From Rhyacichthys aspro (lineage: Eukaryota > Chordata > Actinopteri > Gobiiformes > Rhyacichthyidae): a stretch of DNA of 64,000 bases. The stretch's first letter is position 1. Each line of letters starts with the position of its first letter. The position numbers and the translations under genes were made by a program. The stretch is from the NCBI GenBank assembly GCA_036850595.1, contig CM072153.1, positions 18,804,169 to 18,868,168 on the forward strand. The letters are read 5' to 3'. Positions 13,101 to 25,345 of the stretch are shown here, one piece after another. Under the pieces are notes generated by a model, which was given only the letters and a program-made list of their open reading frames with translations, ran no database searches and was not told the DNA's origin.

Positions 13101-16100
13101 TTCCTGAGGAGGCTGCTCTCTATGCCAACATTCAGCAGGTCAGACTAGTCAGAAAGCAATAGACGTAATACATATGCATTTGTTTTTATTTGTAATGTCT
13201 ATTGCTTTTTTATAATTAAATCTGAATATTGACTGTATAAATATATATATATATATATATATAGCCTCATATGTATCTACAAATAAAAGTGTAATGTATT
13301 CATGAACACATTTCTCTTCTCTTTAGGTCATCCTTATGAGTCTGGAGAGCAATAAAATGAGTGTACTCTTGGGTACTCTGGATTTCAACCCAGATGTTGG
13401 CCAAAAAACTTTAATTATAGCCTCCTCTCCTCAAAAAGCTGATGACGTCTTTGAGGTAAAAGAGAGAGTTGCTCATTTTATTTTTCATTTTTTCTATCAT
13501 GGAAGTAATTGTAAGGAACATTTTGAATTTATGGATGTGTTTGGCCTTTGTTTCATCTGCAGGCGGTGAGCAATAAGTCAGCGTTCTGTCTGAAGTGCCA
13601 TGAAGGGTTAATGCACCAGTTTGACTCTGTCGTGGAGCAGTGGAGGAAAGGCATCGGCCGTGGCACTCATGTTATTCTGGGTAACATGGTTCTCTAAAGC
13701 ACCTGCACAGTTAACCTCAGGACTGCTGTCTTATTGTTTTATTTTAACTGTAGTGACGACCAATGACTGTCTGAGATGTTTGGGGATCAGAGATGCAACT
13801 TGTGTCATCCATTATGGCTTCCCTAATTCTCCTAGAATGTTTGGAAGTCGCCTTTTCTGCATGGCCAAAAACTTCAGAAACCTCACTGAGCCTGTAAATA
13901 CAAAAACAGACAACATCAATAACACAATAAATCAAATATTGCTCCAAAGACTGACTCAATGAGTCGATTTTTGTGATATTGTCTTTCTTTAGGGGTGTCA
14001 GGATAAAGTAGAGACTGTCTGCCGTCCCACCAGATCCGTGCTGATCATCTCCGAGAGAAACGCCCGTCATGTTTTTGGAGTCCTGCGTTATCTGGGACGG
14101 ACCAGTGCCCCTCTTCCTCATGAGCTGCTGTCCTTTGCGCAGGGTGTCCACATGGCCCGAGAGGACCAGAAGACCAACAGGCCTCTCTGCAACTACCTCA
14201 AGAGCTTTGGAGCCTGCAGGTCTGTTTCAAACCGTGATGTCACATCAAGCTTTACTGTGGGAATTATTTAAAACACTACAGTATTGCAAAATAATGTACC
14301 CATATTAAGCTGTGTTGTTTATAGACTATGTATGTTCCTTCAGGGACAGCAGTGTCTGTCCCGATCGTCACAGGTGGAATTCACGACTGGATAAGTCTGA
14401 GCTTCCTGCGTCTGGAGTCATAGAAGTGAGAATATTTTATTTATATTTTTTAATTGTTTAACTATAAGATCCTCCTTGTTTTTTTTTAATATTATATGAT
14501 GAATACCTGATGATAAAATCTTTCATGTTCAAGGGGAATATAGAGTAACAAGTGCACTTAGTCTAGGTGCTTGTCTATATTATATATATATATATTGTCA
14601 AATAATATTTTAAAATGGTTCATACATAATATTGCTGATTGCAATTGGGAACTGATAACTTTATTTCTTGTAGATATTGCTCAAGCGCATCAAAGCAAGC
14701 CTACCTTTGTGAACTATTTATATTGAAATATATTAATCTGGGCTAAGTGTGGTTTTTTATTGTAATTAGTTCTGATGGGATGCATCAGTTGTGACTTTAT
14801 ACTTATTTAGAGCTTGTGTAGGGCCCCATATTAGTCTCTCTACCAGTTACACTTCTCAGGTTGATTGGTGTGTTTTTGTCACAGATTGTGCCTCTCTTCA
14901 TAAAGACAGCATCAGTCTTTTATGGTCGTATCGTGACAAAAGAGGAAAGGCATTTTGAAAGTATGGCAACAGACATGGCTTCTTTTTACGCTGACAAGAA
15001 ACCAGGAGCCACTGAGGTCCTGGAAGGAAGGTTATACGCTGTTCAGGAGAACGAGGTCTTTCACAGGTTTGACATAAACTCAATCACTGAGGCATGAACT
15101 CATAAATCCACAAACAACCACTCAGACAACTGACACTAAGTGAGGTTCAGATTTTGTAAGGAGACCTTTCTGTTTAATTTTAGGGTGAAGATCCTCTCTG
15201 TCCCAGACCAAGATGACAGACTGTTTTTCTGCGTTTTTGTTGAGTTTATTGATGTTGGGAAGAGGGATGAAGTAAAAGCCCATCAGCTCCTGCAGCTGCC
15301 GGAGAAGTTTCAGTCTGTGCCTGGTCAGGCTGTGGAGATCGTTGTCTGTCGTGTCAAACCAGCCGACGCCGAGACTGACTGGCATCCAAAGGTTCCTTGC
15401 CCCACACTGCTTTACAGAGTCTGTTACTTTAATAGAGGTTTGAGGTTCTCAGATTGTACAGCTTATAGTGTGGGGCTGAAAGTCATTTATTATTAAAGTA
15501 TATAACTTATGTCTCCAGTCTCCAGCATCAGCATCTCAAACAGTTGTCCTTGAGTTGCGTTATACTTCTATATTTATTAAAACTTTACTTCACACTTTAC
15601 AATTTTTACCATTCAAACTTATTATTGACCTAATTTGAAATGATCTTTTAATTATTTGCATTAGCTTGAAAGACATATTTTGTTTTTCTTGTTATTGCTT
15701 CCCAGGTTACCCGAGCAATTAGTCAGAAGATCAGAGGACTTCAGCACAGAGCCAAAGTAGTTCTGAGTCTGGGAAATACAATTTTTGTCGATCCTATGGT
15801 AAGATTGAATGCTCAAGTTTATTCATCATCTCATTAAAAGTTTCCAGAGGGCCGGTAACTCTGCTTGTCTTCGTTCGTGGTATTAGGTAGTTTTGTAAAA
15901 TAGGATAACAGACTGCAGTTTTATATAGTTTGTGGAGCCCCAACTTGTAAGCTTTGTTAAAGTCAAGAAGCACAGAAACTGACTCATTCAAACAAAGTCA
16001 CTGCTAAAACATCTAAAAATTCAACATAATGGTAAATTTTGAGTATGGTTCTTAATATTAGGTTGTTGTACTTGTATTTACTATCAGAGAGTGATCCATT

Positions 16101-19100
16101 ACAGAGCTTGATATTCACTGGGTGCTACTTTGGGTACTATAAAGCTGAGTACTAAATTGGTAAATGAATGGTGAATTGGTGAACTATATACCATGTGATT
16201 AAAGGCTACTATAATCTTTAAATCTGTGCATCTTTTCCTTTAGGTGAGGGTCACCCAAGTGCCAGGAATGAAAACTGTGATCAATGAGTACAACGTTCAG
16301 TCTGAGATCCTGAACAGTGGGATGGGAGTGAGCAACCCAGAGCACATCAACCTGCTCAAGGCACTGTGTGAGACAGACACAGCTACTAGAGGAACCCAGC
16401 TCTCTGTGTAATAAAACGTGGATAATATTACAGTATAATTTTTGTTCCTTAGGTAAAAATGAATGTAAGTTGGCTACATAGGCTGTAGTATGGTGTGGAA
16501 AAGCAAAATGACCCTCCCCGGAGGTTATGTCTATGTGCAGAAATTGTAAAATGGAAACATCTCTGTGCTTCTCTTTATATAGATCTGCAGTGCTCCATGT
16601 AATCAATCTTCTTCAGAGTTTAATGCTAAGATGTGATTGTTCTCTGTAGGTCAGCTAATGGTGTGACCTCTTTGGAAAACCGCATCAAACCTGAGGAGGA
16701 AGTTCTCGCCGAAGCCTTTAGAGCGGCCGAAGTCAGGAAGCATGCTGCTGCAGACTCTCCGCACTTAGAGACACCCAGTACAGTTTCTGTGGTAAATAAA
16801 CCGGTGGTCCCACCCTCACCATTACCTCTGCCACTGTCTGTCTCGCTGCACAATCTGGAGCTTGTGAATAGTTCTCCTGTGGTCGAACAGAAAAACACAG
16901 CTACATCTCAGCTTAAGACTACAGAGGCTATTACAAGGTTGGTGTCTTTAAGATATCACTAGCCCTATTCATCTGCTAACGCTAGTACTTTTAATGCGGA
17001 CATTTGATTAAATTTATAATATTCTTCATTGTTTCATTGTATAATCCATTTCTGTGCTTTACTTTCAAAGTATTGAGGACAATGTTGATATCTGGCCACA
17101 AAACAACAAAGTGGCTCAAAATGGTAAAAAAATGTCTAGATCACACATACATATCAGTCAATACAAACATAAAAACATGAAACACTGGCTAAATACGTAC
17201 ATTTTTAGGCATGACAGAAGATAACCAGCAAATTAACATTCTTCAAACCATCGGCCAAAACGAAGCGGAAGACTCAACAAAAAGGTAAAGGATATATTTT
17301 CTGAACAAACTGTATACGCCCTACCTGCATTAATTAAAGTACACTTTTGCTTGTCAACACTATATATAGCCCAGACAATGTATGTAGTTTTAAGTTGTGT
17401 AATGGTAAGTTAAAGAAGCATTATATTCTCCTCCTGTTTTTGCAGCCTGCACCCTCTGATCCGCTGGTACCAGACGTCCGACTCCATCACAGTCACAGTA
17501 AAGCTGTTGAACCCGGAGACTCAGAGCTGTAATTTCTACCCCCATAGAGTCCTTTACAGGTCTGTCAGGAACAGGCTGCCTATGTTCGCTCACTTTCTGC
17601 ACATCACACAGTGGAGCCTGTTTACCAGAGTATTTTACACTGGTGGGAGTGGGTATATGTTCAGCACAGCCTGTCTTTACGTCACTTCATAAATGCACAT
17701 TCAAGAGGATGGGTGGTTGGCACAATAAATCAGTTATTTTCTTTGGTATTGATAACTCATCTTTTGGGCTGTCTTTTGGGTATTATCAAATAATACAAAT
17801 AAATCCAGTTTATGTTGAGTTTTGTCCAATCCACTGCTGTCAGTTTTTGAAAACTTGCTGCTGTGGTTTTACTGCAGTGACGGTCATGCTTTTGAAAGGG
17901 CTGTTCAGGCCTTGAAGCCTCCAAAAGTGTCCTGTTAAAATTATTATTATAATTATTTTTTATGGCTGAAGGTGTACTGAGATTTGAAGCCCAGCCACAT
18001 GGAGACACTAGTCTGGCCGCCCAGACCCATTCACTTTTCAAAGTGAAATGGTTATAAGGTGTGCTTTATTTGATGGTTGAATGTTTTCCAAAATTGCATT
18101 ATTCTGCGAAGGGTGACACTGTCCTGTTCTCTGATTGGGTGTATGTCTTGCCAGTTGCGTTCAGAGGCAGTTTATACTGCATCCACTGGTACTGAGATCC
18201 AACTCAAATCCACAGAGAGCAGACTAATTGTATGAACAAAGTTGCAAAAAAGTAAAAAAGCTCTGAACAGCCTGTAATATTAACTGCGAATTTGTGGACA
18301 GCTTATTCTGCATTTATGGCATTGACCTCTCAAGTTACTTTAGTTTCAAATAAATTCTTTTAAAATAACTCTTTAGTGTCATTTGATCATTTTGAGATTT
18401 ATGTAGAGATCTGCAACAGAAGACTGCTACATTTTAGAGAGAACAGTTAGATGATACTGATACTGACAGTATACCACACACACAAGAGTAGATTTTCAGC
18501 TCTTGTCACTAGAGCAAAACATATTTGCTATGTCAGTTAAGGTTATAATAATTTGGTAGGCCGTCAATACAGTATCAATGATATTTAATAACATTTACAA
18601 AATGTTCAATTTTATTTAAGTGTGAGGGCCAATATTGGAAGCAAATGTTTCTGTAATAGCTAAGTGAGAAGGGGCTGATTAATTAGATAATTTAGTCTCT
18701 TTTGTTTTTTGTCTTTTGTTTTGACTAAGGACTTCAGGTGAGGACAGTAGTTGTGGAAAAGGGTGACGTGTGGTTGTTTTAAACAATAGTTAATGAAACA
18801 GTCAAAGTTAAGTGTCCAATCATCTTTGCAGGGGCAGACTGGACGGCCGGTTGTACAAAGCCGACTTGGAGCTTCAGGGAAACATTGATACTGAACGCAG
18901 CTCCTGGAAAATCAAGTCTAACGAGCCAGTCCTCAAACTCATCAAACAGAAGCAGGTTAAATGGGACAGACTCTTGAAAGAGAAGGTACATGCTTAGGAG
19001 AGACTAGATTTCGTAAATAAAACACTATGTTCATGGCTGAAACCACTAAAGACTAAGTTTAGGCCAATTATGAAACAAATTGATTTTGTTTAAAAAAAAA

Positions 19101-19454
19101 AAGTGACATCAAATTACTATCAAACCTAGACATAATGGCTTGGTTCATAGACAACAGCATGTCCTTTCAGGGCTACCATACCTGTTCTTGTTCTCTAAAA
19201 AGGAGCGTAATAAGTTGATTTTCCCCCACAGAATATATTTGTGAGTTACGACTTGGAGCATTTTGATGAAGATGAGGACAAAGCATTCAATGGTAAGTAG
19301 TTGAATGCTTTGTTGGAAATGTAATGTGGTTGCAATCCGTTCAATCCCAGCTGTATAGTTACATTGATAGTATTTTTTAGGATTTTGTTTTGTGGAGGAC
19401 ACTGGAGAGGACAACTGGTACGTCAATTCAGAAACCGACAGTGACAGTGACTGA
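7131..19454 (+). CDS. tdrd12: Tudor domain-containing protein 12, helicase-like piRNA factor
   Basis: TDRD12 acts in germ cells in secondary piRNA biogenesis, in complexes with PIWI proteins. Thirty-six coding exons join in frame to about 1414 residues: 7131-7154, 7666-7830, 7909-8045, 8132-8251, 8382-8437, 8642-8727, 8984-9158, 9231-9295, 9408-9517, 9590-9655, 9729-9780, 9853-9920, 10024-10065, 10242-10325, 10570-10630, 10884-10994, 11956-12141, 12251-12404, 12486-12613, 12947-13138, 13327-13455, 13563-13680, 13754-13893, 13993-14219, 14344-14425, 14885-15066, 15184-15391, 15706-15798, 16244-16407, 16650-16937, 17071-17123, 17209-17284, 17446-17559, 18832-18985, 19232-19292, 19381-19454. In order: Tudor 1 (about 64-149, CFLLDFGEQV), a variable linker, a DEAD-like core (about 438-694) with CPGWEKAQ, TPFSLVRVL and LDEVD at 617-621, helicase C, a CCCH finger (C889, C898, C904, H908), Tudor 2 (about 927-1056, FVEFIDVGKRDEV), then a p23-like CS domain (about 1281-1370). 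A canonical Walker A loop is absent. The end is acidic (SDSDSD). Individual short exons in the linker are less certain than the rest. Confidence 0.96.
11176..11353. mobile_element. TTAA-bounded MITE with 21-bp terminal inverted repeats
   Basis: A 178-bp element in a tdrd12 intron. The left end gttaaagccaccctgcc and the right end, read in reverse complement, gttaaagccaccctgca match over about 21 bp with one mismatch. Both ends carry TTAA, the target site duplicated by piggyBac-type transposases. The inside has no coding capacity and includes an AT-rich run near 11280-11325. The family assignment rests on TTAA alone. Confidence 0.75.
13237..13262. repeat. TA dinucleotide microsatellite
   Basis: Run of alternating ta units in the tdrd12 intron between the exons ending at 13138 and starting at 13327. 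A second, shorter TA run lies at 14579-14595. Confidence 0.9.
17560..18831 (+). other. Large tdrd12 intron splitting the CS domain
   Basis: AT-rich intron between the two exons that together encode the CS domain. I found no additional exon or defined element in it. Confidence 0.6.
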
Positions 19455-20212
19455 AGGAGGCGGATGTGAAAGTATTTTTCAGGACTTTTACCATCTGCGA
19501 GGAGCTTGAAATTTAGCTGCTCACAGGGTTCAAATGGCCATAAGAAAACTTATTAACCTGATATTAGTAAATTCAAAATCTTAACATAACAATCTAGAGG
19601 CAATAGTCTTTGTGGTCCTCCAAAGGATATTTACAACTCATTGAAATTCATTTGTCAAACATGTATGAACCCTGTATCAACTGTAATTCAAAAGAAGCAA
19701 TAAGTCACATATTTTTCATTTTAGTTGGAGCAGTTCTTCTGTTTATTAAGTTCGTTCAGCTTTTCCCTTATCATTTGATCTGTGTTGGAGCACTTGTTGG
19801 GTATTCTTGTTAAAGAGTCTTAAGGTGACTTGTTGTGAATTGGCGCTCTATAAATCTAGTTAACTTTTGTTCAGGTTAATTTGCACATAGAAAATCTGTT
19901 ATTTAAGTATGTTTAAAAGGAGAAGTAAGTGTTTTGTTTTCTGTATGTGTTTGCTCTTGTTTTTGTATCCTTAAGAAAAGCAAGTCGTAGTCCAGTAAAA
20001 TTTCCTTCACACATCAGTCAACTGTTTCAACGTCAGTAATATCACTGAACCGCTGTCCTCACAGCAGCTGTCCTTTAAAACACACTTTATTTTGACTTCT
20101 GTCTCTCCCTCTCAATAAGACTAAGACTGTACAATCTATCAGTCTATGGCAGATAAAGTCTGATTCAGCTAGTTTATTATTTAATGTTTTCTGAAGAGTT
20201 CGAACAACTGAA

Positions 20213-20260
20213 TTTTCCCTCGGGATTAATAAAGTTTATTTGAATTGAATTGAATAATTA
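20213..20260 (+). repeat. LINE-like 3' tail fragment
   Basis: The segment tttccctcgggattaataa, followed by agtttatttgaattgaat units, is the style of 3' terminus seen in fish non-LTR retrotransposons: a short tandem tail after a conserved end. No upstream reverse transcriptase was recognised, so it is 5'-truncated. Confidence 0.4.
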
Positions 20261-20469
20261 ATACATCCCTTAGCTGCGTATCTACACATTAATGAAAGTA
20301 TTTTAAAACCATCTAATTAGAAAGTTGAATAAATGCAAATGTATTTTAAATTGTTGGAGTAAAAGGCCATCTGCGCTTCCTTACACTGCATATCAATTAG
20401 TAAAACCAAAATAAAGGAAGTAAATCTTGAGTTTAGTGACCACTGAGTGTGGGTCAAAGTAGTGGCCAA

Positions 20470-20585
20470 TATATTTTTAGTTCAGTTTGAGTTCTATAGT
20501 TCAGTATCACAACAACAGTTTGCCCGCCTCAAAGGGCTTTACAGACAACGCTATGTTCTTAGACCCTCCATCAGAGTGAGGGAAA
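20470..20585 (+). repeat. Dispersed repeat, copy 1 (second copy near 41131)
   Basis: Shares words in the same order with 41131-41210: agta/aata-tcacaacaac, then cctcaaagggctttacagac (copy 1) or cttcaaaggactttacagac (copy 2), then cttagaccctccatc. The ordered similarity marks a dispersed non-coding repeat. I cannot name the family. Confidence 0.6.
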
Positions 20586-21210
20586 AAAAAAAGTGGGTGG
20601 AATATGTTTTTGTGTAGCTCTCAGTCAGTCACAGGTTACATCAAAACTATGACATGTGACTAGTTCACTTTCACTCACTGATGAGTAGTAAGAGAGAAAG
20701 AATTGGGTCAAATTTGTTTTGCAGCATTTGTCTGACCAAAGGTTTACCTTTTTTTATTTAAAAAGATTATTGTTTACTTCTGCTTTAACCCATCACTGGC
20801 CCTTTTGGCCAAGTTAGTTTTAGTTAAATCCTCAAATCTTTCTGTTGTAAACATTGTCTACATTTGTGGAAAAGTTACTACCCCTCTCGGTAGTCTCTAT
20901 TTTCTGTATCATTATAAGTCTTTAGGTAAGCCTAGTTTCATTTGCACTAATTAAGTGCAGAATTGCTTGATGTTACAGTATTTTATTTCTGATTTAGCTT
21001 GTTTGAGGCAACAGTTCATCTCTTGTGAATGTTAGAAGTCATAATGTTTGTGACCTTTGTATTTGTATAAATAAAAAGAGAAAAAATAGCATGAATAAAT
21101 GTTTGTAAATGTTTGGTTAAAAATGTAACAAAGAGGATGTTAATTAGAGGTTTTGCTGCAGATTTACTTGTGTAAATGTCATAAACAGACGCCCCGGTGG
21201 AAGGCTCTAG

Positions 21211-21470
21211 ATCAGGGGTCACCAACACTTTTGAAACTGAGAGCTACTTCAAGGGTACTGAATAATACGAAGGGCTATCATTTTGATTTTGATTTTGTTG
21301 ATTAAATGTTTTTCTTGGATCTGGCTCGTTAAATCCTTTGTTCTTCATTAACATTTGGAAAGTAGAAAAAAGAATAATATTCTGTCTTTAGTTCCATGTT
21401 TAATGGGTTGCACTTATTAATGATGATAAAACCTGATGAAGCAAATAATTGGAACCTTTTTTTTGTCAGA
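21211..21470 (+). mobile_element. hAT-like non-autonomous element fragment
   Basis: The left end reads caggggtcaccaacactttt, then gaaactgagagctacttc. This resembles the ends of common fish hAT-derived MITEs (CAGGGGTCACCAAC type). The right end could not be placed, so the end coordinate is approximate. No transposase remnant was seen. Confidence 0.45.
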
Positions 21471-22499
21471 CTATATTATAGATCACAGTAATATGTCAGT
21501 ACCATGAGCACTCTATCGCAACTGTGATAGGTTGCTGTATGTATGGAGGGGTTCAATGTTTGCAGTACGTTTTCTTTTATGAAGAAAAAAAAAAGAAAAC
21601 ATTAAAAAATTCCCGTAAACGGCCAAGCAGCCTTTATCCCATTCAAAACCTTTTCAATTGTGGTTTGTTACATCAAAATAACTCACTTTGTATTTGTCTA
21701 TCTTGGAAAAATGGACAAATAAAGAAGCAAAAAAGAAGCCGACTTATTTCTTTTATGAACTTTCTACCATTCTCCAGAGAGCACAAATGGAATTGTTGAG
21801 GCAGAAGTAAATTTACTTGTGACCATTTAATATCCCCACTGGGTTTATTCATAAATAACATGTCTTTACGGGTTGCTATAGCTGTTTACATGCTCGAAAA
21901 GGAGTGTTGTGTGTAAAACTGCAATCTTCATTGACAGGCCCAAACCTACAGATCTCACCTTTAATTGTATTTTTAACTCATTCACTGTTTAAAAATGTAC
22001 CTAGAAAAGATACTGTTTTGAAGGCAATGGATGGCCACACAATTTGATTTAGATTTTGTTTCTTGTTCACTTAATTATATTTTAAAGCCTTTTGCACAAA
22101 CAAACTTTTGCACAGTGTTTTACTAACTTATTTAACCAACACTATGTAACTTTTTCCTCAAAATATGGAGCCTGGAAACCAAAATTAAATAAATTCTAAT
22201 GGTTTCTTGACATAAACTGGGAATAGCCCTATCACAACTCTATTCATAAAGTACTCCTGGTTTAACAGACTGCTACCATATTAAAGGACACACATTTTGC
22301 ATCAGCACAATTTTACATTACAACTCATTTATATGGTCTCATTTAGTCCGTAACTGGGTATATAAATCCTAAAAAGTTACACCTACCTCTCTGTATCTGT
22401 CATGCAAGTGCAACTGTTGTCCTCTAGGTGGCGCTGTGAGTCTGGGTCAAGACTGAGGTTAACCAGTGACTAACCCCGATCGCATCACTGTCAGCAGGT

Positions 22500-22742
22500 C
22501 GTTCACACAGCAGTCCTCATTATTATCACCTCTACAGATAAGATAAACTAGGGCAGAGACTTTATGACCCTCCTGTGACACCGTTCACGTAGAATTACTC
22601 AGATAATAGCTCAGATCTGGCAACCCGGAGCAGAGGCTACGCTCCTCCAGCTGATCCCCGTAAACAGCTGATGACAGACGGCTGAGGTGTTTGTGAGTGC
22701 CATGCCAAAGCCTGGGTGAGCAGAGAGACGAGCTGAAAGCAG
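22500..22742 (+). promoter_or_regulatory. Putative ankrd27 promoter and non-coding first exon
   Basis: A moderately GC-rich stretch ends in a good splice donor (gaaagcag then gtaaac) at 22742/22743. The next acceptor in frame with the gene is at 25259-25260. This is the likeliest 5' UTR exon of ankrd27. It is inferred from composition and the donor only. Confidence 0.35.
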
Positions 22743-25345
22743 GTAAACATCTATTTTTATCCCCGGTGGCTTATAATACCTTCATTTCTTCACACTTCGC
22801 TGTAATGTGTAGCAGCTAGCTAAAGCTGTACACATGAATAGCTCTGATAGCAACGTAATGCTAACTGCTAACGCTGCTAGTGTTTATCATATAAATGGCT
22901 CATGTAAATGTTGTTCGTGGCTTGTTTGCTATTTTTAAGCTTAATTTCTTCAGTTTAAAGCAGCATTAACAAAAGGCATGAAACACTGACCTCATAAAAT
23001 GCTATTGCTAAATCTAAGATAGGAGCTAAATTGGCAAACAAAGCGTAGTAATGACATAAAACGCAAATTAAGCAGCTAATCATCAAAGGGATAACATATA
23101 ACATATATAATGTAGTACTTCTACATATTACGTGATTAAATACACCAATTGGGCTATAAAAGGAAGACAAAGATATTGCAATCATAGTCTAAAGGAGTTA
23201 TTATTATTAAGTTATGGGGAGGATGACCCTTCTGTTTGTAGACAAAGCTGTATGTGTTTTGAGGAAGGGGCTATTACTCGGCAAACAATGCAGTTTCTTA
23301 TAGAGACTGTGAGCAGTTGCTTTGGGATAGATTACATCTCATTTGTCAACCTGTTTATGGAAGATATAGTAAATGCTGGTTAGTTTGAAATGTAGTATAT
23401 TTACCAGAGACAAGGTTTAAGGCTGTATTTATGATCCAGTAGATTGGAGCAAATGATTGAAAAGGAAACAAAACACAAAAGATAGAGGGAAATTATCTTT
23501 ACAAATAAGCAAGAAATCAATATAGTCAAGAGGACGACTTCCCCCACCCTCAGGAGCTAGGGGTCATGAATAGGTAAAGTCAGTGTAGGCAGTTTAATGT
23601 GGAAACAGTGTAAAAGTGGACATTTGTTCTCAATTTAGATTATGTGAGTGATGTATTATCTATATTTATCTACAGTATACCTTTATAGTTCACTGACAAG
23701 GTTGTATTAAGGCTGGGGTTGATGTTGCCATCTTTGTCATTGTATAATAATTTAATAAAATGGGTCAGAGGCAGATGAACAAAACAGGTTCTTCAAGATT
23801 TATTGACAACAAGCCAATGTCAGTATCTAAATACAAACTGTGAGACCAAAGTGCCTTAACAAGTTATTGAAGTGATAGTCATTGGTCCAGACAGTGGTTT
23901 ATGATTATTTTTGATTTTATCTTTTATATATTTAGACAGCGCTTCAAACATTGTCTTTGTTGTAACTGGCCAACACACACAAACTTTCCTCTATGAGTTG
24001 AATTTGTGTCGTTCATTCGTTTGTAAATGGCACGTGACTCTTTTATCTTCACCGTCCCCTGGGAGATCGAGTAAGAGAAAGTGTAAATGCCTTGTCGGGG
24101 CTGTGTCATGTGGGCAGGCCTCAGGATAAAAGTTGCTGATGTGATAGTCACGTTCAACTCAAGCAGGGAATCCTCTTAGCTGCGGTTTTTACATTCACTT
24201 TCTGAAAGATTTGTATTGATCCAGTAAAAAGCAGGAGTCAGGAGCGGTGTCGTCTTTCACAGCGAAATGTCATTGTATCTGGGCCCAGAAAATGACTCTA
24301 TCGCAGACTTTTTTGTATCAATTTGTGGTCTGTGGTTTGGTTTAGTTCAATACTTTCAATATGTTTGGTTCCAGAGCTGTGTGAACTGCTTTAGTTAATA
24401 TACAGTGTGACAGCAATGCCTCGGGATAAAGAGTTGTCCACTTAATTGTTATTGTTAGGATTGGTTTTCCATTTAAAATCAAGGCCTCCCATCTCTATTA
24501 CTACTGGCTTGTGTTGGTACCTTTTTTTAATCTGAGATTTTTAGATTTAAGAAAAGGGTCGGGGGATAAGGTCAGGCCAAATCTGTGATTATGCAAAATA
24601 ATCCACAATCCATAACTTAAAAACTGTTTGTATCAGAGACATTGAAATTTCAGACATTGGTGTAAACTGGGTGAAGTCTGTTACCTGTCAAACATGTCGC
24701 CCTTAATTGAATGGTTTTAAGTTACTGCCTGACTTATACCTTCCATATCTTTACAGTAAAGATTTATTGGGCACAGACTCAGGTTTCTAAGTTTGTTGGT
24801 AGTTTGATAAAAAATTCCTCATTAAGCTGCTGAAGATGGGCCAAACCCAAAAGGAGGCCTAAAAGAAAGTAAGTAAGTGCATTTTTATTTATCCCCATCT
24901 GGTGGTCACCACAGCAGAAAAGTTTGCAATGTTTTTACGTAGCTTTTTAAAAGAATCAACAGAGTCGGCCAGACGTTGTAAGTCTGCCTTAAAAACAAGC
25001 CCCTCTGCGTTTTAAAACAGGTTTTTGGGACCATAAGAAGGTTTTCATCTGAACATAATGGATGTAGGAGTAAGGTTGAAAATGCTGTGATGTAGGCCTC
25101 TGTTTCTGAATTCAGTCCTACTTGTTGGAGTATCAGCTGAATGAGTCTCAGTGTAATGTAATGCGACGTGTGATCGGCCCAGGGGGTGGACATTCCTCTG
25201 TTTTTGTGGTTTGTGTGGGTCACGAGGGCCGCAGAGGGTCACATGACTGTTTCCCCTCAGCTGAGTGGGCTGACGTCCGTGAAGGGAGTCTGTGCTTCGC
25301 TGCTTCAGTTTGTCCCGAGGTTTGAGCCGGCGGAAGGCAGGAAAG

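Larger units (their letters stand above)
19455..22499. other. tdrd12-ankrd27 intergenic region
   Basis: Contains the tdrd12 3' UTR and several repeat fragments listed separately, but no gene. Short open frames here (for example near 19610, 21016 and 21524) show no family signature. Confidence 0.6.
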
